Source: Chamaelirium japonicum (lineage: Eukaryota > Streptophyta > Magnoliopsida > Liliales > Melanthiaceae). From it: a stretch of DNA of 64,000 nt. This document shows positions 1-14,340 of the stretch, in pieces. The position numbers and the translations under genes were made by a program. The stretch's first letter is position 1. Every line of letters starts with the position of its first letter. Under the pieces are notes generated by a model. It saw only the letters and a list, made by a program, of their open reading frames with translations, did not search any database and had not been told where the DNA came from. The DNA lies in contig CANTAL010000191.1 in NCBI GenBank assembly GCA_947650365.1, forward strand, positions 372,001-436,000, in the 5' to 3' direction.

Positions 1-879
1 TTCTAATTCATTCGCACGATCTATACTAATTCATTCGTACGTGCTATTCTAATTCCTTCTTGCTAATTTATCCATTCTAATTCATTCGAACGATCCATTC
101 TAATTCATTCGTGTGATCCATTCTAATTCATTCGCACGATCTATTCTAATTCAATCGTACGAATGTATCCATTCTATTTCATTCGTACGATCTATTCTAA
201 TTCACTCGCACGATCCATTCTAATTCTTTCGTACGAGCCATTCTAATTCATTCGTACGAATGTATCCATTCTAATTCATTCATACGATCCAGTCTAATTC
301 ATTCGCACGATCCATTCTAATTTATTCGTACGATCCATTCTAATTTGATAGTATGATCCATTCTAATTCATTCGCACGATCGTACGAAGGAATTAGAATG
401 GATCGTGCGAATTACTTAGAATGGATCGTACGATCGAGTTAGAATGGAATCATACGAATGAATTAGAATGGATTGTATGAATGAATTAGAATGGATCATA
501 CGAATGAATTATAATGGATCGTGCGAATGAATTAGAATGGATCGTACGAATGAATTAGAATGGGTTCGTACGATCCATTCTAATTCATTCGTATGAGCCA
601 TTCTAATTCATTCGTACGAATGTATCCATTCTAAGTCATTCATACGATCCATTCTAATTCATTTGCACGATCCATTCTAATTCATTCGCACGATCCATTC
701 TAATTCATTCGAACGATCCATTCTAATTCATTCGTACGATCCATTCTAATTCATTCGTACGATTCCATTCTAATTCGATAGTATGATCCATTCTAATTCA
801 TTCGTACGATTCCATTCTAATTCAATCGTACGATCCATTCTTATTCATTCGCACGATCTATTCTAATTCATTCGTACGA

Positions 880-3800
880 TCGTGCGATTGAATTAGAATC
901 GATCGTACTATCGAATTTGAATGGATCGTACGAATGAAATAGAATGGATCAGACGAACCCATTCTAATTCATTCGTACGAGCTATTCTAATTCATTTGCA
1001 CGATCCATTCTAATTCAATCGTACGATCCAATCTAATTAATTCGCACGATCTATTCTAATTCATTCGTACGTGCAATTCTAATTCCTTCATACTAATGTA
1101 TCCATTCTAACACATTCGTACGATCCATTCTAATTCATTCGTACAATCCATTATAATTCTTTCGTACGATCGATTCTAATTCATTCGTACGAGCTATTCT
1201 AATTCATTCGTACGACTGTACCCATTCTAATTCATTCGAACGATCCATTCTAATTCATTCATGTAATCTATTCTAATTATTTCGCACAATCCATTCTAAT
1301 TCATTCGTACGATCTATTCTAATTCAATCGTAAGATCCATTCTAATTCATTCGTACGATCCATTCTAATTCCATAGTACGATCCATTCTAATTCATTCAC
1401 ACGATCCATTCTAAATCATTCGTACGTGCTATTCTAATTCCTTCGTACTAATGTATTCATTCTAATTCATTCGAACGATCCATTCTAATTCATTTATGTG
1501 ATTCATTCTAATTCATTCACACGATCTATTCTAATTCATTCGTAAGAATGTATCCATTCTAATTCATTCGCACGATCCATTCTAATTCATTCGAATGAAT
1601 GTATCCATTCTAATTCATTCGTACGATCGATTCTAATTCATTCGCACGATTCATTCTAATTCATTCGTACGATCCATTCTAATTTATTCGCACGATCTAT
1701 TCTAATTCATTCGTACGATTCCATTCTAATTCGATCGTACGATACATTCTAATTCATTCGCACAATCCATTTTAATTCATTCGTACGATGTATCCATTCT
1801 AATTCATTCGTGTGATCCATTCTAATTTATTCGCATGATCTATTCTAATTCATTCGTACGAATGTATCCATTCTAATTCATTCGTACGATCCCTTCTAAT
1901 TCATTCGTACGATCCATTGTAATTCATTCGTGCAAATATATCTATTCTAATTCAATCGTACGATCCATTCTAATTCATTCGTACGATCCATTCTAATTGA
2001 TTCGTACGATCCATTCTAATTTTTTTTTACTAATGTATCCATTCTAATTCATTCGCACGATCTATTCTAATTCATTCGTACGATCCATTCTAATTCGTTC
2101 GCACAATCTATTCTAATTCGTATGTACGATTCCATTCTATTTCAATCGTATGATCCATTCTAATTCATTCGCACGATCCATTCTAATTTATTCGTACGAA
2201 TGTATCCATTCTAATTCATTCGTACGATCCATTCTAATTCATTCGTACGATCCATTCTAATTCATTCGCACGATCTACTCTAATTCATTCGTACGTGCTA
2301 TTCTAATTCCTTCGTACTAATGTATCCATTCTAATTCATTCGAATGATCCATTCTAATTCGTTCGTGTGATTTATTCTAATTCATTCGCACGATCTATTC
2401 AAATTCATTCGTACGAATGTATCCATTCTATTTCATTCGTACGATCTATTCTAATTCATTCGTATCAATGTATCCATTCTAATTCATTCGTACATGCTAT
2501 TCTAATTCATTCGTACGAATGTATCCATTCTAATTCATTCGTACGAATGAATTAGAATAGCTCGTGCGAATGAATTAGAATGGATCGTGCGAATGAATTA
2601 AAATAGATCGTACGAATGAATTAAAATGAATACATTCGTACGAATGAATTAGAATGGATACATTCGTACGAATGAATTAGAAAGGATCGTACGAACCCGT
2701 TCTAATTCATTCGAACGATCCATTCAAATTCATTCGTGTGATCCATTCTAATTCATTCGCCCGATCTATTCTATTTCATTCGTACGAATGTATGCATTCT
2801 AATTCATTTATACGATCCATTCTAATTCTTTCACATGATCCATTCTAATTCATTCGCACGATCCATTCTAATTCATTCGTACGAGCCATTCTAATCTATT
2901 CGTACGAATGTATCCGTTCTAATTTATTCATACGATCCATTCTAATTCATTCGTACGATCCATTCTAATTCATTCGCACGATCCATTCTAATTCTTTCGT
3001 ACAATCCATTCTAATTCATTCGTATGATTCCATTCTAATTCATTCGTACGAGCCATTCTAATTAATTCGTACGAATGTATCCATTCTAATTCATTCGTAC
3101 GATCCATTCTAATTCGATCGTACGATCCATTCTAATTCATTCGCACGATCCATTCTAATTCTTTCGTACGATCGTGCAAATGAAGTAGAATGGATCGTGC
3201 GAATGGATTAGAATGAATCGTACGATCAAATTAGAATGGATCGTACGAATGAATTAGAATGTATACATTCGTACCCTACGATCCATTCTAATTCATTCGT
3301 ACGATCCATTCTAATATATTCGTACGGTCCATTCTAATTCATTCGTATGGTCCATTCTAATTCATTCGCACGATCCATTCTAATTCATTCGTACAAGCCA
3401 TCTTTATTCATTCGTATGAATGTATCCATTCTAATTCATTTGTATAATCCATTCTAATTCTATCGTACGATCTACTCTAATTCATTCGTACGATCCATTC
3501 TAATTCATTCGCATGATCCATTCTAATTCATTCGTACAATCGTGCGAATGAGTTAGAATTGATCGTACGAATGAATTAGAATGGATACATTCGTACGAAT
3601 GAATTAGAATGGCTCGTACGAATGAATTAGAATGGATCGTGCGAATGAATTAGAGTGGATCGTGCGAATGAATTAGAATGGATCGTACAAATGAATTAGA
3701 ATGGATGCATTCTTACAAATGAATTAAAATAGATCGTGCGAATGAATTAGAATGGATTACACGAATGAATTAGACTGGATCGTTCGGATGAATTAGAATG

Positions 3801-3957
3801 GATACATTAGTACGAAGGAATTAGAATTGCACGTATGAATGAATTAGAATAGATCGTGCGAATGAATTAAAATGGATCGTACGAATGAATTAGAACGGAT
3901 CGTGCGAATGAATTAGAATAGGTCGTACGAATGAATTAGAATGGGTTTGTACGATCC
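880..3957. repeat. Large tandem duplication in satellite, copy A
   Basis: Irregular landmarks recur in the same order in copy B (4857-10993). The R island with AGAATCGATCGTACTA at 897 matches 4874. TTGATTCG at 1997 matches 6988 (offset 4991, 217 x 23). The F-to-R junction ATTAGAATAG at 2551 matches 7519 (offset 4968, 216 x 23). The GAACCC junction at 2693 matches 7656, and both are followed by CGCCCGATCTATTC. The ATTCGTACC break near 3267 matches one near 9986, and both are followed shortly by a CGTACGGTCC unit. Copy A is much shorter than copy B. Confidence 0.75.
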
Positions 3958-4856
3958 ATTCTAATTCATTCGTACGAGCTATTAAAATTCATTCGTACGA
4001 ATGTATCCATTCTAATTCATTCGTACGATCCATTCTAATTCATTCGCACGATCCATTCTAATTCGATAGTACGATCCATTCTCCTCGCACGATCGTACGA
4101 TTGAATTAGAATGGATCGTGCGAATGAATTATAATGGATCGTACGATTGAATTAGAATGGAATAGTTTGAATGAATTAGAATGGCTCGTACGAATGAATT
4201 AGAATGGATCGTACGAATGAATTGGAATGGATCGTGCGAATGAATTAGAATGGATCGTACGAATGAATTAGAATGGATCGTGCGAATGAATTAGAATGGC
4301 TCGTACGAATGAATTAGAATAGATAAAAAAAAAAGAATTAGAATGGATCGTGCAAATGAATTAGAATGGATCGTACGAATGAATTAGAATGGATACATTC
4401 ATACGAATGAATTAGAATGGCTCGTATAAATGAATTAGAATGGATCATACGAACCAATTCTTAATCATTCGTACGAGCTATTCTTATTCATTCGCATGAT
4501 CCATTCAAATTCATTCCTACGATCCATTCTAATTCATTCGCACGATCTATTCTAACTCTTTCGCATGATCCATTCTAATTCATCCGTACAATCCATTCTA
4601 ATTCATTCGTACAATTCCATTCTAATTCGATCGTGCTATTCTAATTCCTTTGAACTAATGTATCCATTCTAACTCATTCCAATGATCCATTCTAATTCAT
4701 TCGACTGAACCATTCTTATTCATTCGCAGGATCCATTCTAATTCATTCGCATCATTCGTACGAACCATTCCAATTCATTCGTACGATTCCATTCTAATTC
4801 GATCGTACGATCTATTCTAATTCATTCGCACAATCTATTCTAATTCATTCGTACGA

Positions 4857-7800
4857 ACGAGCGATTGAATTAGAATCGATCGTACTATTGAATTTGAATG
4901 GATTGTACGAATGAATTAGAATGGATCATACGAACCCATTCTAATTCATTACTACGAGCTATTCTAATTCATTCGCACGATCCATTCTAATTCATTCGTA
5001 TGATCCATTCTAATTAATTCGCATGATCTATTTTAATTCATTCGTACGTGCTATTCTAATTCTCTCAAACTAATGTATCAATTCTAATACATTCGTACAA
5101 TCCATTCTAATTCATTCACATGATCCATTCTAATTCTTTCGTACGATCTATTCAAATTCTTTCGTATGAGCTATTCTAATTCATTCGTACGACTATATCC
5201 ATTTTAATTCATTCGATGGATCCATTCTAATTCATTCATGTGATCTATTATAATTCATTCGCATGATCCATTCTAATTCATTTGTACGATCTATTCTAAT
5301 TCAATTGTACGACCATTCTAATTCATTCGTACGATCCATTCTAATTCGATAGTACGATCCATTCTAATTCATTCGCACGATCCATTCTAATTCATTCGTA
5401 CCAGTTATTCTAATTCCTTCGTACTAATGTATGCATTCTAATTCATTCGAATGATCCATTCTAATTCATTCATGTGATCCATTCTAATTCATTCGCACGA
5501 TCTATTCTAATTCATTTGTACGAATGTATCCATTCTAATTCATTCGTACGATCTATTCTAATTCATTCGCACGATCCATTCTAATTCATTCGTACGATCC
5601 ATTCTAATTCATTCGCACGATCCATTCTAATTCATTTGTACGATCCATTCTAATTCACTCGTACGATCCATTCTAATTCATTCGTACGATCTATTCTAAT
5701 TCATTCGTACGATTCTATTCTAATTCGATCGTACGATCCATTCTAATTCATTCGTACGATCTATTCTAATTCATTCGCACAATCCATTCTAGTTCATTCA
5801 TACGATCCATTCTTATTCATTTGCACGATCCATTCTAATTCATTCGTACGATCCATTCTAATTCATTCGCACGATCTATTCTAATTCATTCGTGCGAATG
5901 TATCCATTCTAATTCATTCATATGATCCATTCTAATTCATTCGTGTGATCCATTCTAATTCATTTGCACGATCTAATCTAATTCATTCGTACGAATGTAT
6001 CCATTCTAATTCATTCATACGATCCATTCTAATTTGTTTGCACGATCTATTCTAATTTATTTGCACGATCCATTCTAATTCATTTGTACGATCCATTCTA
6101 ATTCATTCGTACGATCCACTCTATTTCATTCGCACAATCTATTCTAATTCATTCGTACGTGCTATTCTAATTCCTTCATACTAATGTATCCATTCTAATT
6201 CATCCGAACGATCCATCCAAATTCATTCATGTGATCCATTCTAATTCATTCATGTGATCCATCCTAATTTATTCATGTGATCCATTCTAATTCATTCGTA
6301 CGATCCAATCTAATTCATTCATACGTGCTATTCTAATTCCTTCGTATTAATATATCCATTCTAATTCATTCGTACGATCCATTCTAATTCATTCATATGA
6401 TCCATTCTAATTCATTCGCACGATCTATTCTAATTCATTCGTACGAATGTATCCATTCTAATTCATTCATACAATCTATTCTAATTCATTCGTATGATCC
6501 ATTCTAATTCATTCGTACAATCTATTCTAATTTATTCGTACGATCCATTCTAATTCAATCGTACGATCCATTCTAATTCATTCGCACGATCCATTCTAAT
6601 TCATTCGTATGAATGTATCCATTCTAATTCATTCGTACGATCCATTTTAATTCATTCGCACGATCCATTCTAATTCATTCGTACGATCCATTCTAATTCA
6701 TTCGCACGATGTATTCTAATTCATTCATACGATTCCATTATATTTCGATCGTACGATCCATTCTAATACATTCGCACGATCCATTTTAATTCATTCGTAC
6801 GATGTATCCATTCTTATTCATTCGTGTGATTCATTCTAATTCATTCGCACGATCTATTCTAATTCATTCGTACGAATATATCCATTCTAATTCATTCGTA
6901 CAATCCATTCTAATTCATTTGTACGATACATTCTAATTCATTTGTATGAATATATCCATTCTAATTCATTCGTACGATCCATTCTAATTGATTCGTACGA
7001 TCCATTCTAATTTTTTCATACTAATGTATCCATTCTAAATCATTCGCACGATCTATTCTAATTCATTAATACGATCCATTCTAATTCGTTTGCACAATTT
7101 ATTCTAATTCATATGTACGATTCCATTCTAATTCGATCGTATGATCCATTCTAATACATTCACACGATCCATTCTAATTCATTCGTACGAATGTATCCAT
7201 TGTAATTCATTCGTACGATCCATTCTAATTCATTCGAACGATCCATTCTAATTCATTCGTGTGATCCATTCTAATTCATTCGCATGATCTATTCTAATTC
7301 ATTTGTACGAATGTATCCATTCTAATTCTTTCGCACGATCCTATCTAATTCATTCGAGTGATCCATTCTAATTCATTCGTACGAATGTATCAATTCTAAT
7401 TCATTCGCACAATCTATTCTAATTCATTCGTATGAATGTATCCATTCTAATTTATTCATACTTGCTATTCTAATACATTCGTACGAATGTATCCATTCTA
7501 ATTCATACGTACGAATGAATTAGAATAGCTCGTTTGAATGAATTAGAATGAATCGTGCGAATGAATTAGAATGGATCGTACGAATGAATTAGAATAGATA
7601 TATTCGTACGAATGAATTAGAATGGCTCGTACGAATGAATTAGAAAGGATTGTACGAACCCATTCTAATTCATTCGAACGATCCATTCTAATTCATTCGT
7701 GTGATCCATTCTAATTCATTCGCCCGATCTATTCTATTTTATTCGTACGAATATATGCATTCTAATTCATTCGTACGATCCATTCTAATTCATTCGCACG

Positions 7801-10800
7801 ATCCATTCTAATTCATTCGTTTGATCCATTCTAATTCATTCGTGTGATCTATTCTAATTCATTCGTACGCTCCATTCTTATTCATTCGTACGATCCATTC
7901 TAATTCATTCGCATGATCCATTCGTACGAATGTATCCATTCTAATTCATTCGTACGCTCCATTCTAATTCATTCACACGATCTATTCTGACGATCAATTC
8001 TAATTCATTCGTACGATCTATTCTAATTCATTCATACGAATGTATCTATTCTAATTCATTCGTACGAATGTATCTATTCTAATTCATTCGTACGATCTAT
8101 TCTAATTCATTTGTACGATCTATTCTAATTCATTCGTACGAATGTATCCATTCTAATTCAATCGTACGATCCATTCTAATTCATTCGCACGATCCATTCT
8201 AATTCATTCGTACGATCTATTCTAATTCATTCGTACGATTCCATTCTAATTTATTCGTACGAGCCATTCTAATTCATTCGTACGAATGTATCCATTCTTA
8301 TTTATTCGTACGATCCATTCTAATTCACTCGTATAATCCATTCTAATTCATTCGCACGATCCATTCTAATTCTTTCGTACAATCCATTCTAATTCATTCG
8401 TATGATTCCATTCTAATTTGATCGTACGAATGAATTAGAATAGCTCGTACGAATGAATTTGAATGGATCGTGCGAACGAATTAGAATGGATCGTACGAAT
8501 GAATTAGAATGGATACATTCATACGAATGTATTAGAAGGCTCGTACAGATGAATTAGAATGGATCGTATGAATGAATTATAATGGATCGTACGAATAAAT
8601 AAGAGTGGATCATACGAATGAATTAGAATAGATCGTACCAATGAATTAGAATGGATCGTGCGAATGAATTAGAATGGATCATACGATTGAATTAGAATGG
8701 ATACATTTGTACGAATGAATTAGAATAGCTCGTACGAATGACTTAGAATGGATCGTACGAATGAATTAGAATAGATACATTCGTACGAGTGAATTAGAAT
8801 AGATTTGGTGAATGAATTAGAATGGATCACACGAATGAATTAGAATGGATCGTACGAATGAATTAGAATGGATACATTCATACGAATGAATTAGAATAGC
8901 TTGTACGAATAAATTAGAATAGATCATACGAATGAATTAGAATGGATCGTGCGAATGAATTAGAATGGATCGTACGAATGAATTAGAATGGATACATTCG
9001 TACGAATGAATTAGAATAGATTGTGCGAATGAATTAGAATAGATCACACGAATGAATTAGAATGGATCGTTCGAATGAATTAGAATGGATACATTAGTAC
9101 GAAGGAATTATAATGGCATGTACGAACGAATTAGAAAAGATCGTGCGAATGAATTAGAATAGAATGTACGAATGAATTAGAATGGATCGTGCGAATGAAT
9201 TAGAATAGCTCGTACGAATGAATTAGAATGGGTTCATAGGATCCATTCTAATTCATTCGTACGAGCCATTCTAATTCATTCGTACAAATGTATCCATTCT
9301 AATTCATTCGTATGATCCATTCTAATTCATTCCCACGATCTATTCTAATTCATACGTACGTGCTATTCTAATTCCTTCGTACTAATATATCCATTCTAAT
9401 TCATTCGAACGATCCATTCTAATTCATTCGCACGATCCATTCTAATTCATTCGAAAAATCCATTCTAATTCATTCGTACGTATTTATCCATTCTAATTCA
9501 TTACGATCCATTCTAATTCATTCGTACGAGCCATTCTAATTCCTTCGTATGAATGTATCCATTCTAATTCATTCGTACGATCCATTCTAATTCATTCATA
9601 CGATCCATTCTAATTCATTCGTACGAGCCATTCTAATTAATTTGTATGAATGCATCCATTCTAATTCATTCGTACGATCTATTCTAATTCATTCGTACGA
9701 ATGTATCAATTCTAATTCATTCGTACGATCCATTCTAATTCGATCATACGATCCATTCTAATTCATTCGCACGATCCATTCTAATTCTTTCGTACGATCG
9801 TGCGAATGAATTAGAATGGATCGTGCGAATGAATTAGAATGGATCGTACGATTGAATTAGAATGGATCGTACGAATGAATTTGAATGGATACATTTGTAC
9901 GAATGAATTTGAATGGCTCGTACGATTGAATTAGAATGGATCGTACGAATGAATTAGAATGGATCGTACGAATGAATTAGAATGGATAGATTCGTACCTT
10001 ACAATCCATTCTAATTCATTCGTACGATCCATTCTATTTTATTCGTACGATCCATTCTAATTCATTCGTACGGTCCATTCTAATTCATTCGTATGAGCCA
10101 TTCTAATTCATTCGTACGAATGTATCCATTCTAATTCATTCGTATAATCCATTCTAATTCTCTCATACGATCTATTCTAATTCATTCGTACGATCCATTC
10201 TAATTCATTCGCACGATCCATTCTAATTCATTCGTACGATCCATTGTAATTCATTCGTACGAGCTATTCTAATTCATTCATACGAATGTAACCATTCTAA
10301 TTCATTCGTATGATCCATTCTAATTCATTCGTGTGATCCATTCTAATTCATTCGCACGATCTATTCTAGTTCATTCATACGAATGTATCTATTTGTAATC
10401 ATTCGAACGATGCTTTCTAATTCATTCGCACGATCCATTCTAATTCATTCGTACGATCCATTCTAATTCGATAGTACGATCCATTCTAATTCATTCGAAT
10501 GATCGTACGAATGTATTAAAATGGATCGTGCGAATGAATTAGAATGGATTGTACGATCGAATTAGAATGGAATCGTACGAATGAATTAGAATGGATCGTA
10601 CGAATGAATTAGAATGGATCGTGCTGCGAATGAGTTAGAATTCATCGTATGAATGAATTAGAATGGATACATCCGTACGAATGAATTAGAATGGCTCATA
10701 CGAATGAATTAGAATGGATCGTGCGAATGAATTAGAATGGATCATGCGAATGAATTAGAATGGATCATACGAATGAATTAGAATGGATACATTCTTACGA

Positions 10801-10993
10801 ATGAATTAGAAGAGATCGTGCGAATGAATTAGAATGGATCACACGAATGAATTAAAATGGATAGTTCGGATGAATTAGAATGGATACATTAGTACGAAGG
10901 AATTAGAATAGCACGTACGAATGAATTAGAATAGATCGTGCGAATGAATTAAAATAGCTCGTACAAAGGAATTAGAATAGGTTTGTACGATCC
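4857..10993. repeat. Large tandem duplication in satellite, copy B (expanded)
   Basis: This is the second copy of the landmark series in 880-3957. It holds extra material, notably the R block at about 8426-9238. The terminal R-block motif (GATCGTTCG unit, then ACATTAGTACGAAGG) appears at about 3778-3823 in copy A and twice here, near 9066 and near 10860, so a further internal duplication is likely. Ends are approximate. Confidence 0.7.
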
Positions 10994-13004
10994 ATTCTAA
11001 TTCATTCGTACGATTCATTCTAATTCCTTCGTACGATCCATTCTAATTCATTCGCACGATCCATTCTAATTCATTCGCACAAATTTATCCATTCTAATTC
11101 ATTCGTACGATCCATTCTAATTCATTCGTACGATCCATTCTAATTCATTCGCACAAATGTATCCATTCTGAATCATTCGTTCGATCCATTCTAATTCATT
11201 CGCATAAATATATCCATTCTAATTCATTCGTACGATCCATTCTAATTCATTCGCACGATCCATTCTAATTCATTCACACAAATGTATCCATTCTAATTCA
11301 TTCGTACAATCCATTCTAATTCATTCACATGATCCATTCTAATTCATTCGTACGATCCATTCTAATTCATTTGTACGATCCATTCTAATTCATTCGCACG
11401 ATTGCATCCATTCTAATTTATTCGTACGATTCATTCTAATTCATTCTCACGAATGTATCATACGAATGAATTATAATGAATTGTACGAATGGATTAGAAT
11501 GGATCGTACGAATAAATTAGAATGGATCGTACGAATGCATTATAATGGATACATTCGTGCGAATGAATTAGAAAGGATCATACGAATGAATTAGAATGGA
11601 TCGTACGAATGAATTAGAATGGATACATTCGAATTCATTCGTACGATCCATTCTAATTCATTCGTACGATCCATTCTAATCCATTCGTACAATCCATTCT
11701 AATTCATTCGTATGATACATTCGTGAGAATGAATTAGAATGGATCGTACGAATAAATTAGAATGGATACATTCGTGCGAATGAATTAGAATGGATCGTAC
11801 AAATGAATTAGAATGGATCGTCCGAATGAATTAGAATGGATCATGCGAATGAATTAGAATGGATTGTACGAATGAATTAGAATGGATACATTTGTGCGAA
11901 TGAATTAGAATGGATCGTGCGAATGAATTAGAATGGATCGTACGAATGGATTAGAATGGATCGTACGAATGAATTAGAATGGATCGTACAAATGAATTAG
12001 AATGGATATATTCATGCAAATGAATTAGAATGGATACATACATTCATGCGAATGAATTTGAATGGATCGTACGAATGAATTAGAATAGATCGTAGGAATG
12101 AATTAGAATGGATACATTCGAGGGAATGAATTAGAGTAGATCGTAGGAATGAATTAGAATGGATCATACGAATAAATTAGAATGGATCGTGCGAATGAAT
12201 TAGAATGGATTGTATGAATGAATTAGAATGGATACATTTGTGCGAATGAATTAGAATGGATCGGACGAATGAATTAGAATGGATCGTACGATCCATTCTA
12301 ATTCGTTTGTATGATCCATTCTAATTCATTCGTACGATCCATTCTAATCCATTCGTACGATCCATTCTAATCCATTCGTACGATCCATTCTAATTCATTT
12401 GTATGATCCATTCTAATTCATTCTCACAAATGTAACCTTTCTAATTCATTTGTACGATCCATTCTAATTCATTCGTACGATCCATTCTAATCCATTCGTA
12501 CGATCCATTCTAATTCATTCGCACGAATGTAACCATTCTAATTCATTCGTACGATCCATTCTAATTCATTCCTACGATCCATTCTAATTCATTCGCACGA
12601 ATGTATCCATTCTAATTCATTTGCACGATCCATTCTAATTCATTCCTATGATCCATTCTCATTCATTCGTATGATACATTCATACGACAGAATTAGAATG
12701 GATTGTACGAATGAATTAGAATTGATCATATGAATGAATTAGAATGGATCGTACGAATGAATTAGAATGGATCGTGCGAATGAATTAGAATGGATCGTAC
12801 GAATGAATTAGAATGGATATATTTGAACGAATAAATTTGAATGGATCGTACGAACGAATTAGAATGGATCGTACGAATGCATTAGAATGCATCGTACGAA
12901 TGAATTAGAATGGATACATTCGAGCGAATGAATTAGAATGGATCGTGCGATGAATTAGAATGGATCATACAAATAAATTAGAATGGATTCTAATCCATTC
13001 GTAC

Positions 13005-13205
13005 GATCCATTCTAATCTATTCTAATTCATTCGCACAAATGTATCCATTCTAATTCATTCTAACGAATGTAACCTTTCTAATTCATTTGTATGATCCAT
13101 TCTAATGCATTCGTACGATTCATTCTAATCCATTCGTACGATCCATTCTAATCCATTCATTCGTACGAATGAATTAGAATGGTTACATTCGTGCGAATGA
13201 ATTAG
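13005..13205. repeat. Dispersed satellite segment 1, left copy (with F-to-R junction)
   Basis: This stretch aligns without gaps to 38629-38829 at a constant offset of 25624, checked at CTATTCTAATTC (13018/38642) and GGTTACATTC (13181/38805). Shared irregularities include the truncated CTAATCTATTC unit, the GCATTCG unit and the CCATTCATTCGTACGAATG polarity junction, so this is a copied segment and not chance similarity of units. Confidence 0.85.
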
Positions 13206-13775
13206 AATAAATCGTACGAATGAATTAGAATGGATTGTACGAATGAATTAGAATGGATCGTGCGAATAAATTAGAATGGATCGTACGAATGAATTAGAAT
13301 GGATCGTAGGAATGAATTAGAATGGATCGTACGAATGAATTAGAATGGTTACATTCGTGCGAATGAATTAGAATGGATTGTACGAATGGATTAGAATGGA
13401 TCGTACGAATGGATTAGAATGGATCGTATGAATGAATTAGAATGGATCGTACAAATGAATTAGAAAGGTTACATTTGTGAGAATGAATTAGAATGGATCG
13501 TACGAATGATTAGAATGGATCGTACGAATGGATTAAATGGATACATTCGAGCGAATGAATTAGAATGGATACATTTGTGCGAATATGGATCATGTGAATC
13601 AATTAGAATGGATCGTACGAATGAATTAGAATGGATCGTATGAATGAATTAGAATGGATACATTCGTGCGATTGAATTAGAATGGATCGGACGAATGAAT
13701 TAGAATGGATCATACGAATGAATTAGAATGGATCGTGCGAATGAATTAGAATGGATCGTACGAATGAATTAGAAT

Positions 13776-13975
13776 GGATCGTGCAAATGAATTAGAATGA
13801 ATCGTACGAATGCATTAGAATGGATCGTACGAATGAATTAGAATGAATCGTACGATCCATTCAAATTCATTCGTCCGATCCATTCTAATTCATTCGCACG
13901 AATGTATCCATTCTAATTCATTCGTACAATCCATTCTAATTCATTCGCACGATCCATTCTAATTCATTCGCACAA
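13776..13975. repeat. Dispersed satellite segment 2, left copy
   Basis: It aligns gap-free with about 30692-30891 (offset 16916) across GTGCAAATG, the TGCATTAGAA unit (13811/30727), the GAATCGTACGATCC R-to-F junction and the TCGTCCGATCC unit (13871/30787). The two copies lie on either side of the retroelement in the same orientation. Confidence 0.85.
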
Positions 13976-14340
13976 ATTAGAATGGATCATACGAATGAAT
14001 TAGAATGGATTGTGCGAACGAATTAGAACGGATTGTGCGAATGAATTAGAATGGATCATATGAATGAATTAGAATGGATCGTGCAAATGAATTAGAATGG
14101 ATACATTCGTGCGAATGAATTAGAACGGATCGTACGAATGAATTAGACTGGATCGTACGAATAAATTAGAATGGACACATTCATACGAATGAATTAGAAT
14201 GGATCGTACGAATGAATTAGAATGGATCGTATGAATGGATTAGAATGGATTGTACGAATGAATTAGAATGGATACATTTGTGCGAATGGATTAGAATGCA
14301 TTGTACGAATGAATTAGAATAGATACATTTGTGCGAATGA

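Larger units (their letters stand above)
1..10993. repeat. Distal satellite subfamily domain (GAGCC / TACTAATG variants)
   Basis: This part of the array is marked by variants I do not see, or see only once, elsewhere: units reading CGTACGAGCCATTC or GAGCTATTC, units reading CGTACGTGCTATTC, and units reading ATTCCTTCGTACTAATGTATCC. Its R-to-F polarity junctions carry a GAACCC/GGGTTC signature. The variants common after 11 kb (CTAATCCATTCG, CTCACAAATGTAACCTTTC, GGTTACATTCGTG) are absent. The boundary near 10.99-11.1 kb was placed by eye. Confidence 0.75.

Noticed and set aside
1-384. CRISPR-like array of short repeats
   Set aside because: Units are contiguous with no unique spacers, and both orientations occur over tens of kilobases; this is satellite DNA.
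2367-2555. Short open frame with repeating Ile-His-Ser-Asn-Ser-Phe peptides in the satellite (similar ones at 37946, 41070, 44629 and 57350)
   Set aside because: It is a translation of the 23/28-bp satellite units in a register that happens to lack stops. There is no start context, domain or composition of a protein.
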